Assembly (NCBI GenBank): GCA_963758845.1
Contig: CAVWWX010000002.1
Span: 992,001 to 1,056,000, forward strand
DNA from: JBDTSW01 sp963758845
GTDB lineage: Bacteria > Actinomycetota > Thermoleophilia > Solirubrobacterales > 70-9
Length of the DNA stretch: 64,000 bases
Direction: 5' to 3'
Positions 15,483-24,490 of this stretch are shown one piece after another. Position 1 is the stretch's first letter, and the number at the start of each line of letters is the position of its first letter. Made by a program: the position numbers and the translations under genes. The notes below the pieces were generated by a model that saw only the letters and a list, made by a program, of their open reading frames with translations, did not search any database and was not told the DNA's origin.

Positions 15483-17873
15483 GTGGCCGAGGAGCAGGTA
15501 AGCGGCATCCAGATCGTCGACACGAGCGACCTCGAGCAGGCGATCCGCGATCACGAGGAGCGCGAGCTCCCTGGCGCCCTCCCGGTGCTGCCGCTCAAGG
15601 ACATGGTCGCCTTTCCCGACACGCTGACGCCGCTGGCCGTCGGCCAGCCGCGTTCGATCAAGCTGATCGACGACGTCCTCTCCGGCGCCCGGACGATCGC
15701 GATGGTCGCGTCGCGCGATCCCGAGCTGGAGGAGCCCGGGCCCACCGAGGTGTTCGACGTCGGGGTCGCCGGCGTCGTGGCTCGGATGCTGAAGGTGCCC
15801 GATGGCACGATCAGGGTCCTCGTCCAGGGCCTCGAGCGGGTTCGCCTGACCGACTTCGTGACCGAGGAGCCCTACCTCGTCGCTCGGATCGAGGCGGTGC
15901 CGGACGTGGTCGAGGAGACCCCCGAGCTCGAGGCGCTGACGCGCAGCGTCCAGGCCACCTTCAGCGAGATCATCGAGCAGATCCCCTACCTGCCCGAGGA
16001 GCTCCAGCTGGCGGTCAACAACATCGACGACCCGTCGGCCCTGGGCCATCTGATCGCCGGCTCGCTGCGGATCTCGACCGAGGAGAAGCAGGCGCTTCTG
16101 GAGGAGGCGAGCGTCGAGCGGCGGCTGCGGCGGCTGACCGAGATCCTGGCCCGCGAGCTCGAGGTCATCCAACTCGGTACGAAGATCCAGACCCAGGTCC
16201 AGTCCGAGATCGACAAGGGCCAGCGCGAGTACTACCTGCGCGAGCAGCTGAAGGCGATCCAGCAGGAGCTAGGCGAAGCCGACGAGCAGCAGGCCGAGAT
16301 CAACGAACTGCGCGAGCGAATCGACGCGGCGGAGCTGCCCGAGGCCGGGCTAAAGGCCGCCGAACGCGAGCTGACCCGGCTCGAGCGCCTGCCTCCCGCT
16401 GCGGCGGAGTACGGCGTGATCCGCAGCTACCTCGAATGGCTGGTCGAGCTCCCGTGGAACACCTCGACCACCGACAACCTCGAGCTCGCCCACGCTCGCG
16501 AGGTGCTCGACGCCGACCACTACGACCTGGAGAAGGTGAAGGACCGGATCCTCGAGTACCTGGCGGTCCGCTCGCTGAACCCGGACTCACACGGCCCGAT
16601 CCTGTGCTTCGTTGGCCCGCCGGGGGTGGGGAAGACCAGCCTGGGGCGCTCGATCGCGCGAGCACTTGGCCGCGAGTTCGAGCGCATCTCGGTCGGTGGT
16701 GTTCGCGACGAGGCCGAGATCCGCGGACACCGGCGCACCTACATCGGGGCCATGCCCGGCACGGTCATCCGCGCCCTCCGCGACGCGGGCTCGCGCAACC
16801 CCGTGTTCATGATCGACGAGATCGACAAGATGGGCGCGGACTTCCGCGGCGACCCCGCGAGCGCGATGCTCGAGGTGCTCGACCCGGCGCAGAACTCCGA
16901 GTTTCGCGACCACTACCTCGACCTGCCGTTCGATCTCTCCGAGGTCGTGTTCATCGCCACGGCCAACACGCTCGAGACGGTCCCGCCGCCGCTGCGCGAC
17001 CGGATGGAGGTGATCCAGCTCTCGGGCTACACGACCGACGAGAAGCTCCACATCGGGCGCCGCTACCTCGTGCCCAGGCAGATCGCCGAGAACGGCCTGA
17101 AGCGGGGGCAGATCTCGTTCGGCGCCCCGGCGCTGCGGGCGATCATCGAGGAGTACACGCGCGAGGCGGGGGTGCGGAACCTCGAGCGCGAGATCGGGAG
17201 CGTCTGCCGCAAGGTCGCCAGGGAGATCGCCGAAGGCAAGCTGAAGCGGAAGGCGACGATGTCCGCCAAGCGGGTCCGCGAGCTTCTGGGTCGTCGCCGC
17301 TACTTCTCCGAACAGCGCCGCCGCACCAAGGACCCGGGCGTGGCCACCGGCCTCGCCTGGACCCCGGTTGGCGGCGAGGTCCTGTTCGTCGAGGCGACGG
17401 CGATGCAGGGCACCGGGAAGCTGACGATCACCGGTCAGCTGGGGGAGGTCATGCGCGAGTCGGCTCAGGCGGCGCTCTCCTATGTGCGCGGCCACCAGGC
17501 CGAGCTGGCGCCCGAGCTGCCCGAGGACTGGTTCGCGACGCACGACGTACACGTCCACGTGCCGGCGGGCGCGGTCCCGAAGGACGGCCCCTCGGCCGGG
17601 GTCGCGATGGCGACCGCGCTCGCCTCGCTCCTGGCGGGCCACGCGGTGGCCGGCGACGTGGCGATGACGGGCGAGATCACGCTCACGGGCCAGGTGCTGC
17701 CGGTGGGTGGCTTGAAGGAGAAGGCGCTGGCCGCGGAGCGCGCAGGGATCAAGCGGGTGATCGTCCCGGCGCGGAACGAGGGCGAGATCCTCGAGATCCC
17801 CGAGCACGAGCGGCGCGACCTGGAGTTCACCTACGTCGAGCGGATCGAGCAGGCCCTCGACGCCGCGCTCTAG
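15483..17873 (+). CDS. lon: Endopeptidase La (Lon protease)
   Basis: This ATP-dependent serine protease degrades misfolded and regulatory proteins in the cytoplasm. At 796 residues it is full length. The N-terminal LonN substrate domain occupies about 28-220, followed by a coiled coil. In the AAA+ module, Walker A is GPPGVGKTS at about 378 and Walker B is VFMIDEID at about 441. The C-terminal protease domain has the Ser704-Lys747 dyad in KDGPSAGVAM and GGLKEKALAA. The start is GTG, 3 nt after hsp20, so it is probably cotranscribed. Confidence 0.96.
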   Translation: MAEEQVSGIQIVDTSDLEQAIRDHEERELPGALPVLPLKDMVAFPDTLTPLAVGQPRSIKLIDDVLSGARTIAMVASRDPELEEPGPTEVFDVGVAGVVARMLKVPDGTIRVLVQGLERVRLTDFVTEEPYLVARIEAVPDVVEETPELEALTRSVQATFSEIIEQIPYLPEELQLAVNNIDDPSALGHLIAGSLRISTEEKQALLEEASVERRLRRLTEILARELEVIQLGTKIQTQVQSEIDKGQREYYLREQLKAIQQELGEADEQQAEINELRERIDAAELPEAGLKAAERELTRLERLPPAAAEYGVIRSYLEWLVELPWNTSTTDNLELAHAREVLDADHYDLEKVKDRILEYLAVRSLNPDSHGPILCFVGPPGVGKTSLGRSIARALGREFERISVGGVRDEAEIRGHRRTYIGAMPGTVIRALRDAGSRNPVFMIDEIDKMGADFRGDPASAMLEVLDPAQNSEFRDHYLDLPFDLSEVVFIATANTLETVPPPLRDRMEVIQLSGYTTDEKLHIGRRYLVPRQIAENGLKRGQISFGAPALRAIIEEYTREAGVRNLEREIGSVCRKVAREIAEGKLKRKATMSAKRVRELLGRRRYFSEQRRRTKDPGVATGLAWTPVGGEVLFVEATAMQGTGKLTITGQLGEVMRESAQAALSYVRGHQAELAPELPEDWFATHDVHVHVPAGAVPKDGPSAGVAMATALASLLAGHAVAGDVAMTGEITLTGQVLPVGGLKEKALAAERAGIKRVIVPARNEGEILEIPEHERRDLEFTYVERIEQALDAAL

Positions 17874-17954
17874 CGGGGCGTGTCCGGGGCCGACCCGGGT
17901 ATATGCTCAACGACCGCGAAGCGAGCAGGAACCTGTAGGAGGAGAGGAAGCTAG

Positions 17955-18374
17955 ATGGCTAAGGGAACGAAGACTGAGAGAGCCTGGGAGGCCGGGCGTA
18001 CGGCGGCCGACAACGACTATGTGCGACGCCTGATCGAGGACGAGGATCTGCGCGACAACCTCAGCGACGCCTACCGCTCGGCGAAGAAGGCCTACGGCCG
18101 CGTCAACAACGGCGCGCCGGCGAAAAAGCTGATGGACGACAAGAAGGTGCACAAGGAGCTGAAGAGCGCCGCGGAGTCGCTTCGCGAGGCTTCCGACCAG
18201 CTACGAGGCAAGCGCGAGAGCCACACCTTCCGGAACCTCGTGTTGCTGACGATCGTGGGAGCCGTGCTGGCGATCGCGCTCAACGAGGATCTGCGCAAGG
18301 CCGTGCTCGACAGGCTCTTCGGGGCCGAGGAAGAGTTCGAGTACACGTCCACCACGACCGCCTCCTCGAGCTGA
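17955..18374 (+). CDS. Hypothetical protein with one membrane helix (YtxH-like layout)
   Basis: The protein has 139 residues. A long charged helical N-terminal part (residues 1-92, rich in Lys, Glu and Asp) is followed by one transmembrane helix (LVLLTIVGAVLAIALN) and a short Ser/Thr-rich tail. The layout resembles stress-related YtxH-like proteins, but no conserved motif fixes this. AGGAGGAG about 10 nt before the ATG is among the strongest ribosome binding sites in the window, suggesting high expression. It lies 81 nt after lon. Confidence 0.75.
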   Translation: MAKGTKTERAWEAGRTAADNDYVRRLIEDEDLRDNLSDAYRSAKKAYGRVNNGAPAKKLMDDKKVHKELKSAAESLREASDQLRGKRESHTFRNLVLLTIVGAVLAIALNEDLRKAVLDRLFGAEEEFEYTSTTTASSS

Positions 18375-18401
18375 CGAAAGCGCCCGACCGGCGCCTGACC
18401 G

Positions 18402-19697
18402 CTACCCGTTGCGGCGGGGGAAGGTCTTCGTGAATGCCAGCAGGCTCCGCGGCCGGCCCTTCATCCGCAGCCGCCGCTGCAGCAGGGCCCGCTTGGGATT
18501 CACGGCGCCCTTGGCGATGTTGATCCAGTCGGCCCAGCTGACCTGAAGGGTCACGTCGGCGTCACTCGCCAGACCGGCCTGGGCGCGGGTCGAGCCGTTG
18601 GCCACGATGACGTGCCAGGGATCGGCGTCCGAGAAGTCCCACTGGACCGTCAGGGGGCGGCCGTTGACGGCCTCCGTGTCGGCCGAGTTGGCGATCACGT
18701 CGAAGTAGATCTCCTGGACCTCGGGCGACGAGTCCGGGGTGCCGTTCGGCTCGCCCATGACCCCGGCCTCGAGCAGCCTGATCTGCCGGGCCGCGATCTC
18801 CTCCGGGGCCAGGTCCGGGTCCACCGGGAGGACGCCGGGCATCTCCTCCATCGGGTAGCCGATCACCCTCCACTTCGTGCGAACCGACCTCAGGCCGAAG
18901 GCGAAGATGTCCTCCATCTCGAAGCCGTAGGCGCGGGTGTACTCGCGGTTCAGTCCGTCCGGCGGCACGAACACGGCTAGGGAGTAGGGCATGACCTCCA
19001 GGAGCAGTTCGCGGACGGCGGCCTTGCACTCGTCCGACTCGGCCAGGAGCTCGGAGAGCACCTTGACGCCGAAGCCGATGTGCCGCTGCTCGTCGCGCGA
19101 CACGTTGGCCATCCCCGCCGAGAACCCGGGCATCGTGCCCGCCTTCGCGAAGTAGTCCTCGATGTAGTGCTGCCCCGGCTGAGCAAGGGTCGCTTCGACG
19201 ACCATGTGGTAGAGCGTGATCGCCTGCGCGAACTTCGGCAGCGAGCGGTCACGGCGCAGCTCGTCGGCCATCCGGTCGAGCCGCTCGAAGACGTTGCGGT
19301 AGCCCCAGCCAAGCTGCGCCTCGGTGAACGCGAGGGTCGAGGCGATCGAATCGCCCGCCCCGATCACCTCGCCGAAGAAGCGGTGGAAGAAGACGGCGTG
19401 GCGAGCCTCGTCGACCTGCTGTGTGGCGAGGAAGTACTTCTGCTCCTCCTTGGGAGCGGCGTCGATGTAGGGGGAGAGGTTGTCGGTGACGGAGTCCTCG
19501 CCGAAGAAGAACATCGAGTAGATGAACAGGGCCGAGTCGCGCTGGAGGTCAGTCAGCGACTCCCAGCCCTCCCGGTCCTTCGAGAGGTCGAGGTCATACG
19601 CGGACCAGTTGCCCTGCTCCCAGCGCTTGTACAGATCCTCGTAGGTGATCTGGTCCGTGTAGGAACGCTCGATCCCGTCCTTTTGCGCAACGCTCAT
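18402..19697 (-). CDS. R2-like diiron (R2lox/RNR beta-like) protein fused to an SCP2 sterol-carrier domain
   Basis: The protein has 431 residues. The N-terminal ferritin-like part has all six metal ligands with R2lox-like spacing: E67 (FGEDSV), E97 and H100 (DEARH), E168 (VVEAT), E203 and H206 (DEQRH). In that family a Mn/Fe or Fe/Fe centre performs two-electron oxidations on a bound lipid-like ligand. The C-terminal part (about 320-425; QWDFSDADPWHVIVANGSTR, LQVSWADWINIAKG) looks like an SCP2 lipid-binding domain. A GGAGGG ribosome site precedes the ATG. A TATAGT promoter with an operator-like palindrome lies upstream inside the acyltransferase gene. Annotation as ribonucleotide reductase beta would be misleading. 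Confidence 0.8.
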   Translation of the reverse strand: MSVAQKDGIERSYTDQITYEDLYKRWEQGNWSAYDLDLSKDREGWESLTDLQRDSALFIYSMFFFGEDSVTDNLSPYIDAAPKEEQKYFLATQQVDEARHAVFFHRFFGEVIGAGDSIASTLAFTEAQLGWGYRNVFERLDRMADELRRDRSLPKFAQAITLYHMVVEATLAQPGQHYIEDYFAKAGTMPGFSAGMANVSRDEQRHIGFGVKVLSELLAESDECKAAVRELLLEVMPYSLAVFVPPDGLNREYTRAYGFEMEDIFAFGLRSVRTKWRVIGYPMEEMPGVLPVDPDLAPEEIAARQIRLLEAGVMGEPNGTPDSSPEVQEIYFDVIANSADTEAVNGRPLTVQWDFSDADPWHVIVANGSTRAQAGLASDADVTLQVSWADWINIAKGAVNPKRALLQRRLRMKGRPRSLLAFTKTFPRRNG

Positions 19698-20815
19698 GGT
19701 GCCCTCCGGCCAGCCGCTTGATCCCTGGGGCGGACTATAACTGACCGCCTGGTCAGTTTGGCCGGGACCAGCCGCCCCTTCAGGCCCAGGGCCGGCTCCT
19801 CGACCAGCCTCCAGCTGGCGATCGCAAGCGGCAGCGTCGTCACCAGCGTCAGGGCCGCCACGAGCCACGGCTTGCCCGGCCCAAACGCCGACACCCAGAG
19901 CTGGCTCACGAAGAAGGCGTACAGGTACGTCCCGTAGGAGAAGTCACCGCGGGCGGCGAGATCGGGCAGCCGCACCCGCTGGGTGAAGCCCAGGAGCAAC
20001 ACCCCGTAGGAGAAGGCGAAGGCGAAGACGAACGGGTAGGCCGGGGTCCAGCTGAGCGCCGCGGCAGCAACCACCAGCGCCACGAGCCCCGCCGCGCGCA
20101 GGGGCAGGACGTCGCGGTTCACGTAAAGCAGCGAGCCGGCGACGAAGAAGGTCGCGATCTCGGCGTGGTTCTGGTCGGAGAGCAGGGGCAGGCTGCCCGG
20201 CCAGATCAGCCCGATCGCGAACGCCGCGGCGACGACGACGTTGAACAGCGCGCGTCGGCCCAGCAGGCTCAGGATGCCGGCCACCGCGACGAACAGGTAC
20301 ATCCGCATCTCCACCGGGAGCGTCCAGAGCGATCCGTTCACCGAGTCGCTGGGGTTCCCGGTGAAGACGCCGGGCAGCAGGTAGTTCATGTCCACCAGGC
20401 TGGCGCCGCCCGCCACGTAGACCAGCGTCTTGTGGCTCTTCAGGTACTCGAGCGGCGAGTACGGCGAAAGGATCATCCCGACCAGGACCATGAACGCGAT
20501 CGCGACCCAGAGCGCGGGATAGATCCGCAGCAGCCGCGCCTCCAGATAAGCGATCAGCGTCCCTCGTCGCCGGTAGCTGGCGCTGACCAGGTAGCCCGAG
20601 ATCGCGAAGAACATCGCCAGGCCGATGCCGGGCAGGCCGAGGTGGAACCCGGCCACCGAGCCCACAGCGTCCGAGATCGCTCCCGGCGTCCGCCCGTCGG
20701 GGCTCGAGAGCACGAAGCTGTGCCCAAGCAGGACGGCGAGCGCGCCGCACATGCGGAGCGTGCCGATGTTGTTGCGGCGCGACGGCGCCGCCGGATCCGT
20801 GGACGCGGACGGCAT
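19694..20815 (-). CDS. Acyltransferase 3 family membrane protein
   Basis: The protein has 373 residues and about ten hydrophobic helices, as in the OafA/AT3 family that acylates sugars of cell-surface polymers. The N-terminal RMCGALAVLLGHSFVL carries the conserved Arg and His. GIGLAMFFAISGYLVS and LWTLPVEMRMYLFVAV are typical family segments. No extracellular SGNH domain is fused. Its TGA overlaps the ATG of the R2-like/SCP2 gene (ATGA, 19694-19697), which could couple translation. The acceptor is unknown. Confidence 0.85.
   Translation of the reverse strand: MPSASTDPAAPSRRNNIGTLRMCGALAVLLGHSFVLSSPDGRTPGAISDAVGSVAGFHLGLPGIGLAMFFAISGYLVSASYRRRGTLIAYLEARLLRIYPALWVAIAFMVLVGMILSPYSPLEYLKSHKTLVYVAGGASLVDMNYLLPGVFTGNPSDSVNGSLWTLPVEMRMYLFVAVAGILSLLGRRALFNVVVAAAFAIGLIWPGSLPLLSDQNHAEIATFFVAGSLLYVNRDVLPLRAAGLVALVVAAAALSWTPAYPFVFAFAFSYGVLLLGFTQRVRLPDLAARGDFSYGTYLYAFFVSQLWVSAFGPGKPWLVAALTLVTTLPLAIASWRLVEEPALGLKGRLVPAKLTRRSVIVRPRDQAAGRRAP
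19734..19739 (-). promoter_or_regulatory. -10 element of the R2-like/SCP2 gene
   Basis: TATAGT on the minus strand is one mismatch from TATAAT and lies 36 nt upstream of the ATG at 19697. It sits within the last codons of the acyltransferase gene. Its upstream flank is occupied by the palindrome at 19739-19758. Confidence 0.5.
19739..19758. promoter_or_regulatory. Operator-like palindrome, candidate TetR site
   Basis: AACTGACC-GCCT-GGTCAGTT is perfect with 8-bp arms. It encodes KLTRRSVI in the acyltransferase C terminus, yet abuts the TATAGT of the R2-like/SCP2 gene, where a bound repressor would block RNA polymerase. A TetR regulator is encoded 1.1 kb away. The dyad size fits TetR dimers. 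Confidence 0.55.
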
Positions 20816-20835
20816 CGGAGCCGGAAAGTGTGACG

Positions 20836-20841
20836 TACCCT
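20836..20841 (+). promoter_or_regulatory. -10 element of the tetR gene
   Basis: TACCCT with a 6-nt spacer to GTG 20848. This favours GTG 20848 over the upstream in-frame GTG at 20830, which the box itself overlaps. Confidence 0.55.
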
Positions 20842-20847
20842 GAGGCC

Positions 20848-21501
20848 GTGTCCGCCAGGGAAGAGCTTGAGGGCAGTACGCGCCGGCGTCTGTCGGCCGC
20901 CGACCGGCGCTCGGCGATCCTCGCCGCCGCGCTTGAGGTCTTCTCCGAACAGGGCTTCAACGGCGCCTCCCTGGAGGACGTCGCGGCGCGCGGCGGCGTC
21001 TCCAAGGCGCTGATCTACGAGCACTTCGACTCGAAGCACGAGCTCGAGCGGGCGCTGCTGGAGATGCATGTCCACGAGCTGCTGGGCCGGGCGACCGCCG
21101 CGATCACGACGGCTGAGGGTGAGGAGGAGCGTCTGCGCGCCGGGATCGACGCCTTCCTGGGCTTCGTCGAGGAGCGCCCCGTCGCGTGGCGCCTGCTGTT
21201 TCGCAACGTCGCAGATCCAGACATCGCCGAGGCGTTCACCCGGCTCCAGGAAGAGGTGAGCAGGACGATCGCCGCCCTGATGCTCGCCCACTCGCCGAAG
21301 CGCTTCCGCGACGCCGAGCCCGACTTCGAGCAGGCCACCGAGATGATGGCCCGCCAGCTCACCGGCGCGGTCCAGTCGCTGGCCAACTGGTGGGACGACC
21401 ACCGCGGCGTCCCCCGCGAGCGTGTCCTCGAGATGGCGATGGACTTCGCCTGGGTGGGGCTGGAGCGGATGGGCCAGGGCGAGCGCTGGACCTCGGGCTA
21501 G
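20848..21501 (+). CDS. TetR/AcrR family transcriptional regulator
   Basis: The protein has 217 residues from GTG 20848. The N-terminal helix-turn-helix is typical: RRSAILAAALEVFSEQGFNG, then LEDVAARGGVSKALIYEHF and SKHELERALLE. The C-terminal ligand domain (LFRNVADPDIAEAF, MMARQLTGAVQSLANWW) is all helical, with an unknown effector, possibly an acyl compound given the lipid-related neighbours. It is divergent from the acyltransferase and R2-like/SCP2 pair and may act on the palindrome at 19739-19758. Its TAG stop shares CTAG with the convergent glyS stop. Confidence 0.88.
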   Translation: MSAREELEGSTRRRLSAADRRSAILAAALEVFSEQGFNGASLEDVAARGGVSKALIYEHFDSKHELERALLEMHVHELLGRATAAITTAEGEEERLRAGIDAFLGFVEERPVAWRLLFRNVADPDIAEAFTRLQEEVSRTIAALMLAHSPKRFRDAEPDFEQATEMMARQLTGAVQSLANWWDDHRGVPRERVLEMAMDFAWVGLERMGQGERWTSG

Positions 21502-22883
21502 TCCAGCTTCGGGCTCTGCCAGCGCTCGGCGAGGCGTGCGGTCAGCATCTCGCCGAGCTCGTCGGCGGCCACCCGCTCCTGCTCGAGGGTGTCGCGGTCG
21601 CGCAGGGTGACCGTGCCGTCCTCAAGGGTCTGGCCGTCGACGGTGACCCCCCAGGGCGTGCCGATCTCGTCCTGGCGGCGGTAGCGCTTGCCGATCGACC
21701 CGCCCTCGTCGAACTCGGCGGGCAGGCGGTGACGCAGCGACTCGAAGATCTCGCGGGCCCGCTCGGGCATGCCCTCCTTCGAGACCAGCGGCAGGACGGC
21801 GACCTTCACGGGGGCGAGCTTCGGGTGTAGGCGCAGCACGGTGCGCTGACGGCCCTCCACCTCCTCGGTGTCGTAGGCGTCGACGAGGAACGCCAGCGCG
21901 GCGCGGTCGGCGCCGGCGGCGGGCTCGATCACGTGCGGTACGTAGCGCTCGCCCGTCCCCTGGTCGAAGTACTCGAGCTTCTCGCCCGAGAACTCCGCGT
22001 GCTGCTTGAGGTCGAAGTCCCCGCGGTTGGCGATGCCCTCCAGCTCCGACCACCCGATCGGGAACAGGTACTCGACGTCGGAGGTGCCCGACGAGTAGTG
22101 CGACAGCTCATCGGCGTCGTGCGGGCGCAGGCGCAGCAGGTCGGCTCGGATCCCAAGCTCGACATACCAGTCGAAGCGCGCCTGGGTCCAGTGCTCGAAC
22201 CACTTCTGCGCATCGTCGGGCGGGGTGAAGTACTCCATCTCCATCTGCTCGAACTCGCGGGTGCGGAAGACGAAGTTGCCCGGCGTGATCTCGTTGCGAA
22301 ACGACTTCCCCACCTGGGCGATCCCGAACGGGGGCTTCTTGCGCGCGAACTGGAGCACGTTCTTGAAGTTGATGAAGATGCCCTGCGCCGTCTCGGGGCG
22401 CAGGTAGGCGACCGAGGCCGTGTCGCGGACCGGGCCGACGTTCGTCTCGAACATCAGGTTGAACTCGCGGGCGTCGGTCAGCTCGCAGTCCGGGCCCTCG
22501 CCGGGCAGCTTCGACGGCTTCTGCGGGCAGCGGGCGTCCTCGAGCTTGTCGGCGCGGAAGCGCTGCCCGCACGTCTTGCAGTCGACCATCGGGTCGGTGA
22601 AGCCGGCCAGGTGCCCGCTGGCCTCCCACACCCGAGGGTGCTGGAGGATCGCCGAATCCAGCGCCACGATGTCGTCGCGGTCGGTCAGCATCGCGCGCCA
22701 CCACTCGGCCTTGACGTTGTTCTTCAGCAGGACGCCGTAGTGGCCGTAGTCGTAGGTCGAGCCCAGCCCGCCGTAGATCTCCGACGACGGGAAGATGAAG
22801 CCGCGGCGCTTGCACAGCGCGACGATCTCGTCCAGCGTGACGTCGGGGGTGGGGGTCTCGTCGTCTCCGGCACGGCGGGGAAG
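21498..22883 (-). CDS. glyS: Glycyl-tRNA synthetase, alpha2 type (start unresolved)
   Basis: This class II synthetase charges tRNA-Gly. GFIFPSSEIYGGLGSTYDYG at the N terminus, a zinc-binding CKTCGQRF with DARCP, motif 2 (VGKSFRNEITPGNFVFRTRE) and motif 3-like GTPWGVTVDGQ near the end define the family. The anticodon-binding domain fills about the last 110 residues. The conserved N terminus lies upstream of the first in-frame Met (22691). Between that Met and the in-frame stop at 22884-22886 there is no ATG, GTG or TTG. Either a rare start is used or an indel hides the true one; GTG at 22871-22873 is in another frame. Confidence 0.92.
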   Translation of the reverse strand, partial: LPRRAGDDETPTPDVTLDEIVALCKRRGFIFPSSEIYGGLGSTYDYGHYGVLLKNNVKAEWWRAMLTDRDDIVALDSAILQHPRVWEASGHLAGFTDPMVDCKTCGQRFRADKLEDARCPQKPSKLPGEGPDCELTDAREFNLMFETNVGPVRDTASVAYLRPETAQGIFINFKNVLQFARKKPPFGIAQVGKSFRNEITPGNFVFRTREFEQMEMEYFTPPDDAQKWFEHWTQARFDWYVELGIRADLLRLRPHDADELSHYSSGTSDVEYLFPIGWSELEGIANRGDFDLKQHAEFSGEKLEYFDQGTGERYVPHVIEPAAGADRAALAFLVDAYDTEEVEGRQRTVLRLHPKLAPVKVAVLPLVSKEGMPERAREIFESLRHRLPAEFDEGGSIGKRYRRQDEIGTPWGVTVDGQTLEDGTVTLRDRDTLEQERVAADELGEMLTARLAERWQSPKLD

Positions 22884-22925
22884 CTAGCGGGCGGGCGCGC
22901 GCCCCCGCCACTACCCTGCACCGCC

Positions 22926-23267
22926 ATGCCGATCTACGAGTACCGCTGCGCGAACGGCCACAGCTTCGAGGTATCCCGCTCGATGACGGACGACCCGTTG
23001 ACCGAGTGCCAGGAGTGCGGCGCGGCCGTAGAGCGCGTCTTCCACCCGGTCGCCGTGCACTACAAGGGCTCCGGCTTCTACACCACCGACTACGCCAAGA
23101 AGGGGTCGAAGGCCACGGCCGGCGGCGACGACTCGTCGAGCTCGTCCAAGCCCGACTCGGACTCCTCCAAGAAATCCGACTCCTCGAAGTCCGACTCCTC
23201 CAAGTCCGACTCCTCGAGCTCCAAGTCGGACTCGGGCTCGAGCTCGCCCGCCACCAGCTCGGACTGA
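22926..23267 (+). CDS. FmdB-family zinc ribbon protein with Ser/Asp/Lys-rich tail
   Basis: The protein has 113 residues. An N-terminal FmdB-type regulatory domain (MPIYEYRCANGHSFEVSRSM, then ECQECGAAVERVF) probably binds one Zn; the first knuckle is C-x3-H rather than the common C-x2-C. The last 50 or so residues are a low-complexity repeat of SDSSK units, likely disordered. Such proteins are common in actinobacteria and of unproven role. TACCCT (22912-22917) lies 8 nt before the ATG. Confidence 0.82.
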   Translation: MPIYEYRCANGHSFEVSRSMTDDPLTECQECGAAVERVFHPVAVHYKGSGFYTTDYAKKGSKATAGGDDSSSSSKPDSDSSKKSDSSKSDSSKSDSSSSKSDSGSSSPATSSD

Positions 23268-23274
23268 GCTCCCG

Positions 23275-24472
23275 CTAGCCCTGCGGGCAGTTCGGCTCGC
23301 GCGGGGGGTCCTCCCCCAGGAGCTTCTTGGCCGCCGACTTGCACTCGTCGGGGGAGATGACGAGGTTCCCGGCGCCGGTCGTTCCCGACGGCTCGAGCAC
23401 CTCGCTCTCGCCGCCGCCGATCGCCGCAGCGATCACCAGCTGAGGCATCGTCAGCGCGCCCATGCTCGAGACCATCGCCTTCGGCGCGTTCCAGCCGATG
23501 ATCGGGCCCTTGATGAAGTTGTAGGGGAGGCGCAACGGGTCGGTCAGGCGGCCCTTGATGCCGTCGATGATCAGCTGCTGGAACTGGGCGCGCTCGACGT
23601 CGGTGCCCGTGAACTCGCCGTCGCCGCAGCTGTTCGAGCGCGTCCGGGCCAGGGTGATCGCCTGGAATCCGTTCAGCGTGTGCTCCCCTTTCTTCAGGTC
23701 CAGGGCGAAGGCTCCTCCTGACACGCTCGAGCAGACGTCGACCGGGAGGTCCACCTCGATTCCGCCGATCGCGTCGATGAAGCGCCTGAACCCGTCGAAA
23801 TCGATGATCGCGACCTGGTTGATGTCCAGCCCCAGCAGGCCCTCGACAGTCTGGATGGTCAGCTTCGCTCCGCCCGACGCATAGGCCGAGTTGATCTTCT
23901 GGGGCCCCTGACCGGGGACCTCGGCGAGGGTGTCGCGGGGAATCGAGAGCTGGCGGAACGCACCGCCGCCGGCGCGGATCAGCAGGATCGTGTCCGAGCG
24001 GAACGGGCCGTTCTTGCAGGAGTCGCCGGTCGGCTCGCCGCTGCTGACGTCCTCCAGGCAGGACTTGGGCTCGGCCTCCGCCTCGCCGGCGAACTGGCCC
24101 GAGCGGACGTCGGTGCCCAGGACGAGGATCGTCTGGGGGAATACGGCCATCAGCGGGTTGCCGCCGTCGAGGGCGTCCTTCGCCGCGTCCGAGAGCTTCG
24201 ACTTCTGGATCTGGGCCGAGATCGCGAAGGCCAGGAAGCTGAGGAGGATCCAGCCCAGCGCCGCGATGCCGACCCACTTGAGGACGCGGCGAGCGGTCGA
24301 GCGCTCGGGCCTGGGAGCCGCGGGGTCCTTTCGATCCTTGGGCTTGCGGCCCTTCGGGCGTGGCCTTCTCGCGCAGCCCGGCCAGATCAGGCTTGCTGAA
24401 CTTCGGGCCGCGCCGCGAGCGATAGACCTTGTAGTCGGGGCGCTCGGGCGGCCCCCCCTCTTCTCCAGGCAT
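23275..24472 (-). CDS. LytR-CpsA-Psr family cell wall ligase, apparent +1 frameshift
   Basis: The protein attaches wall polymers to peptidoglycan. The N-terminal cytoplasmic part from ATG 24472 (KVYRSRRGPKFSKPDLAG) runs in one frame. The rest, a basic stretch, a membrane helix (VGIAALGWILLSFLAFAI) and the LCP domain, is in the next. Removing one C near 24355-24364 (aaggCCacg) rejoins them as a protein of about 398 residues. LCP motifs present include VLGTDVRSG, TILLIRAGG, QLSIPRDT, INSAYASGG, IDFDGFRRFIDAIGG, LARTRSN and VERAQFQQ. No ATG, GTG or TTG exists in the second frame ahead of the membrane helix, so the gene is not simply misstarted. Confidence 0.85.
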
Positions 24473-24490
24473 CGAGTTCAATACTGCCGG

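Noticed and set aside
23130..23265. The repetitive SDSSK stretch as a DNA tandem repeat element
   Set aside because: It is a low-complexity protein tail of the FmdB-like gene with imperfect codon repeats. No sign of a mobile or CRISPR repeat.
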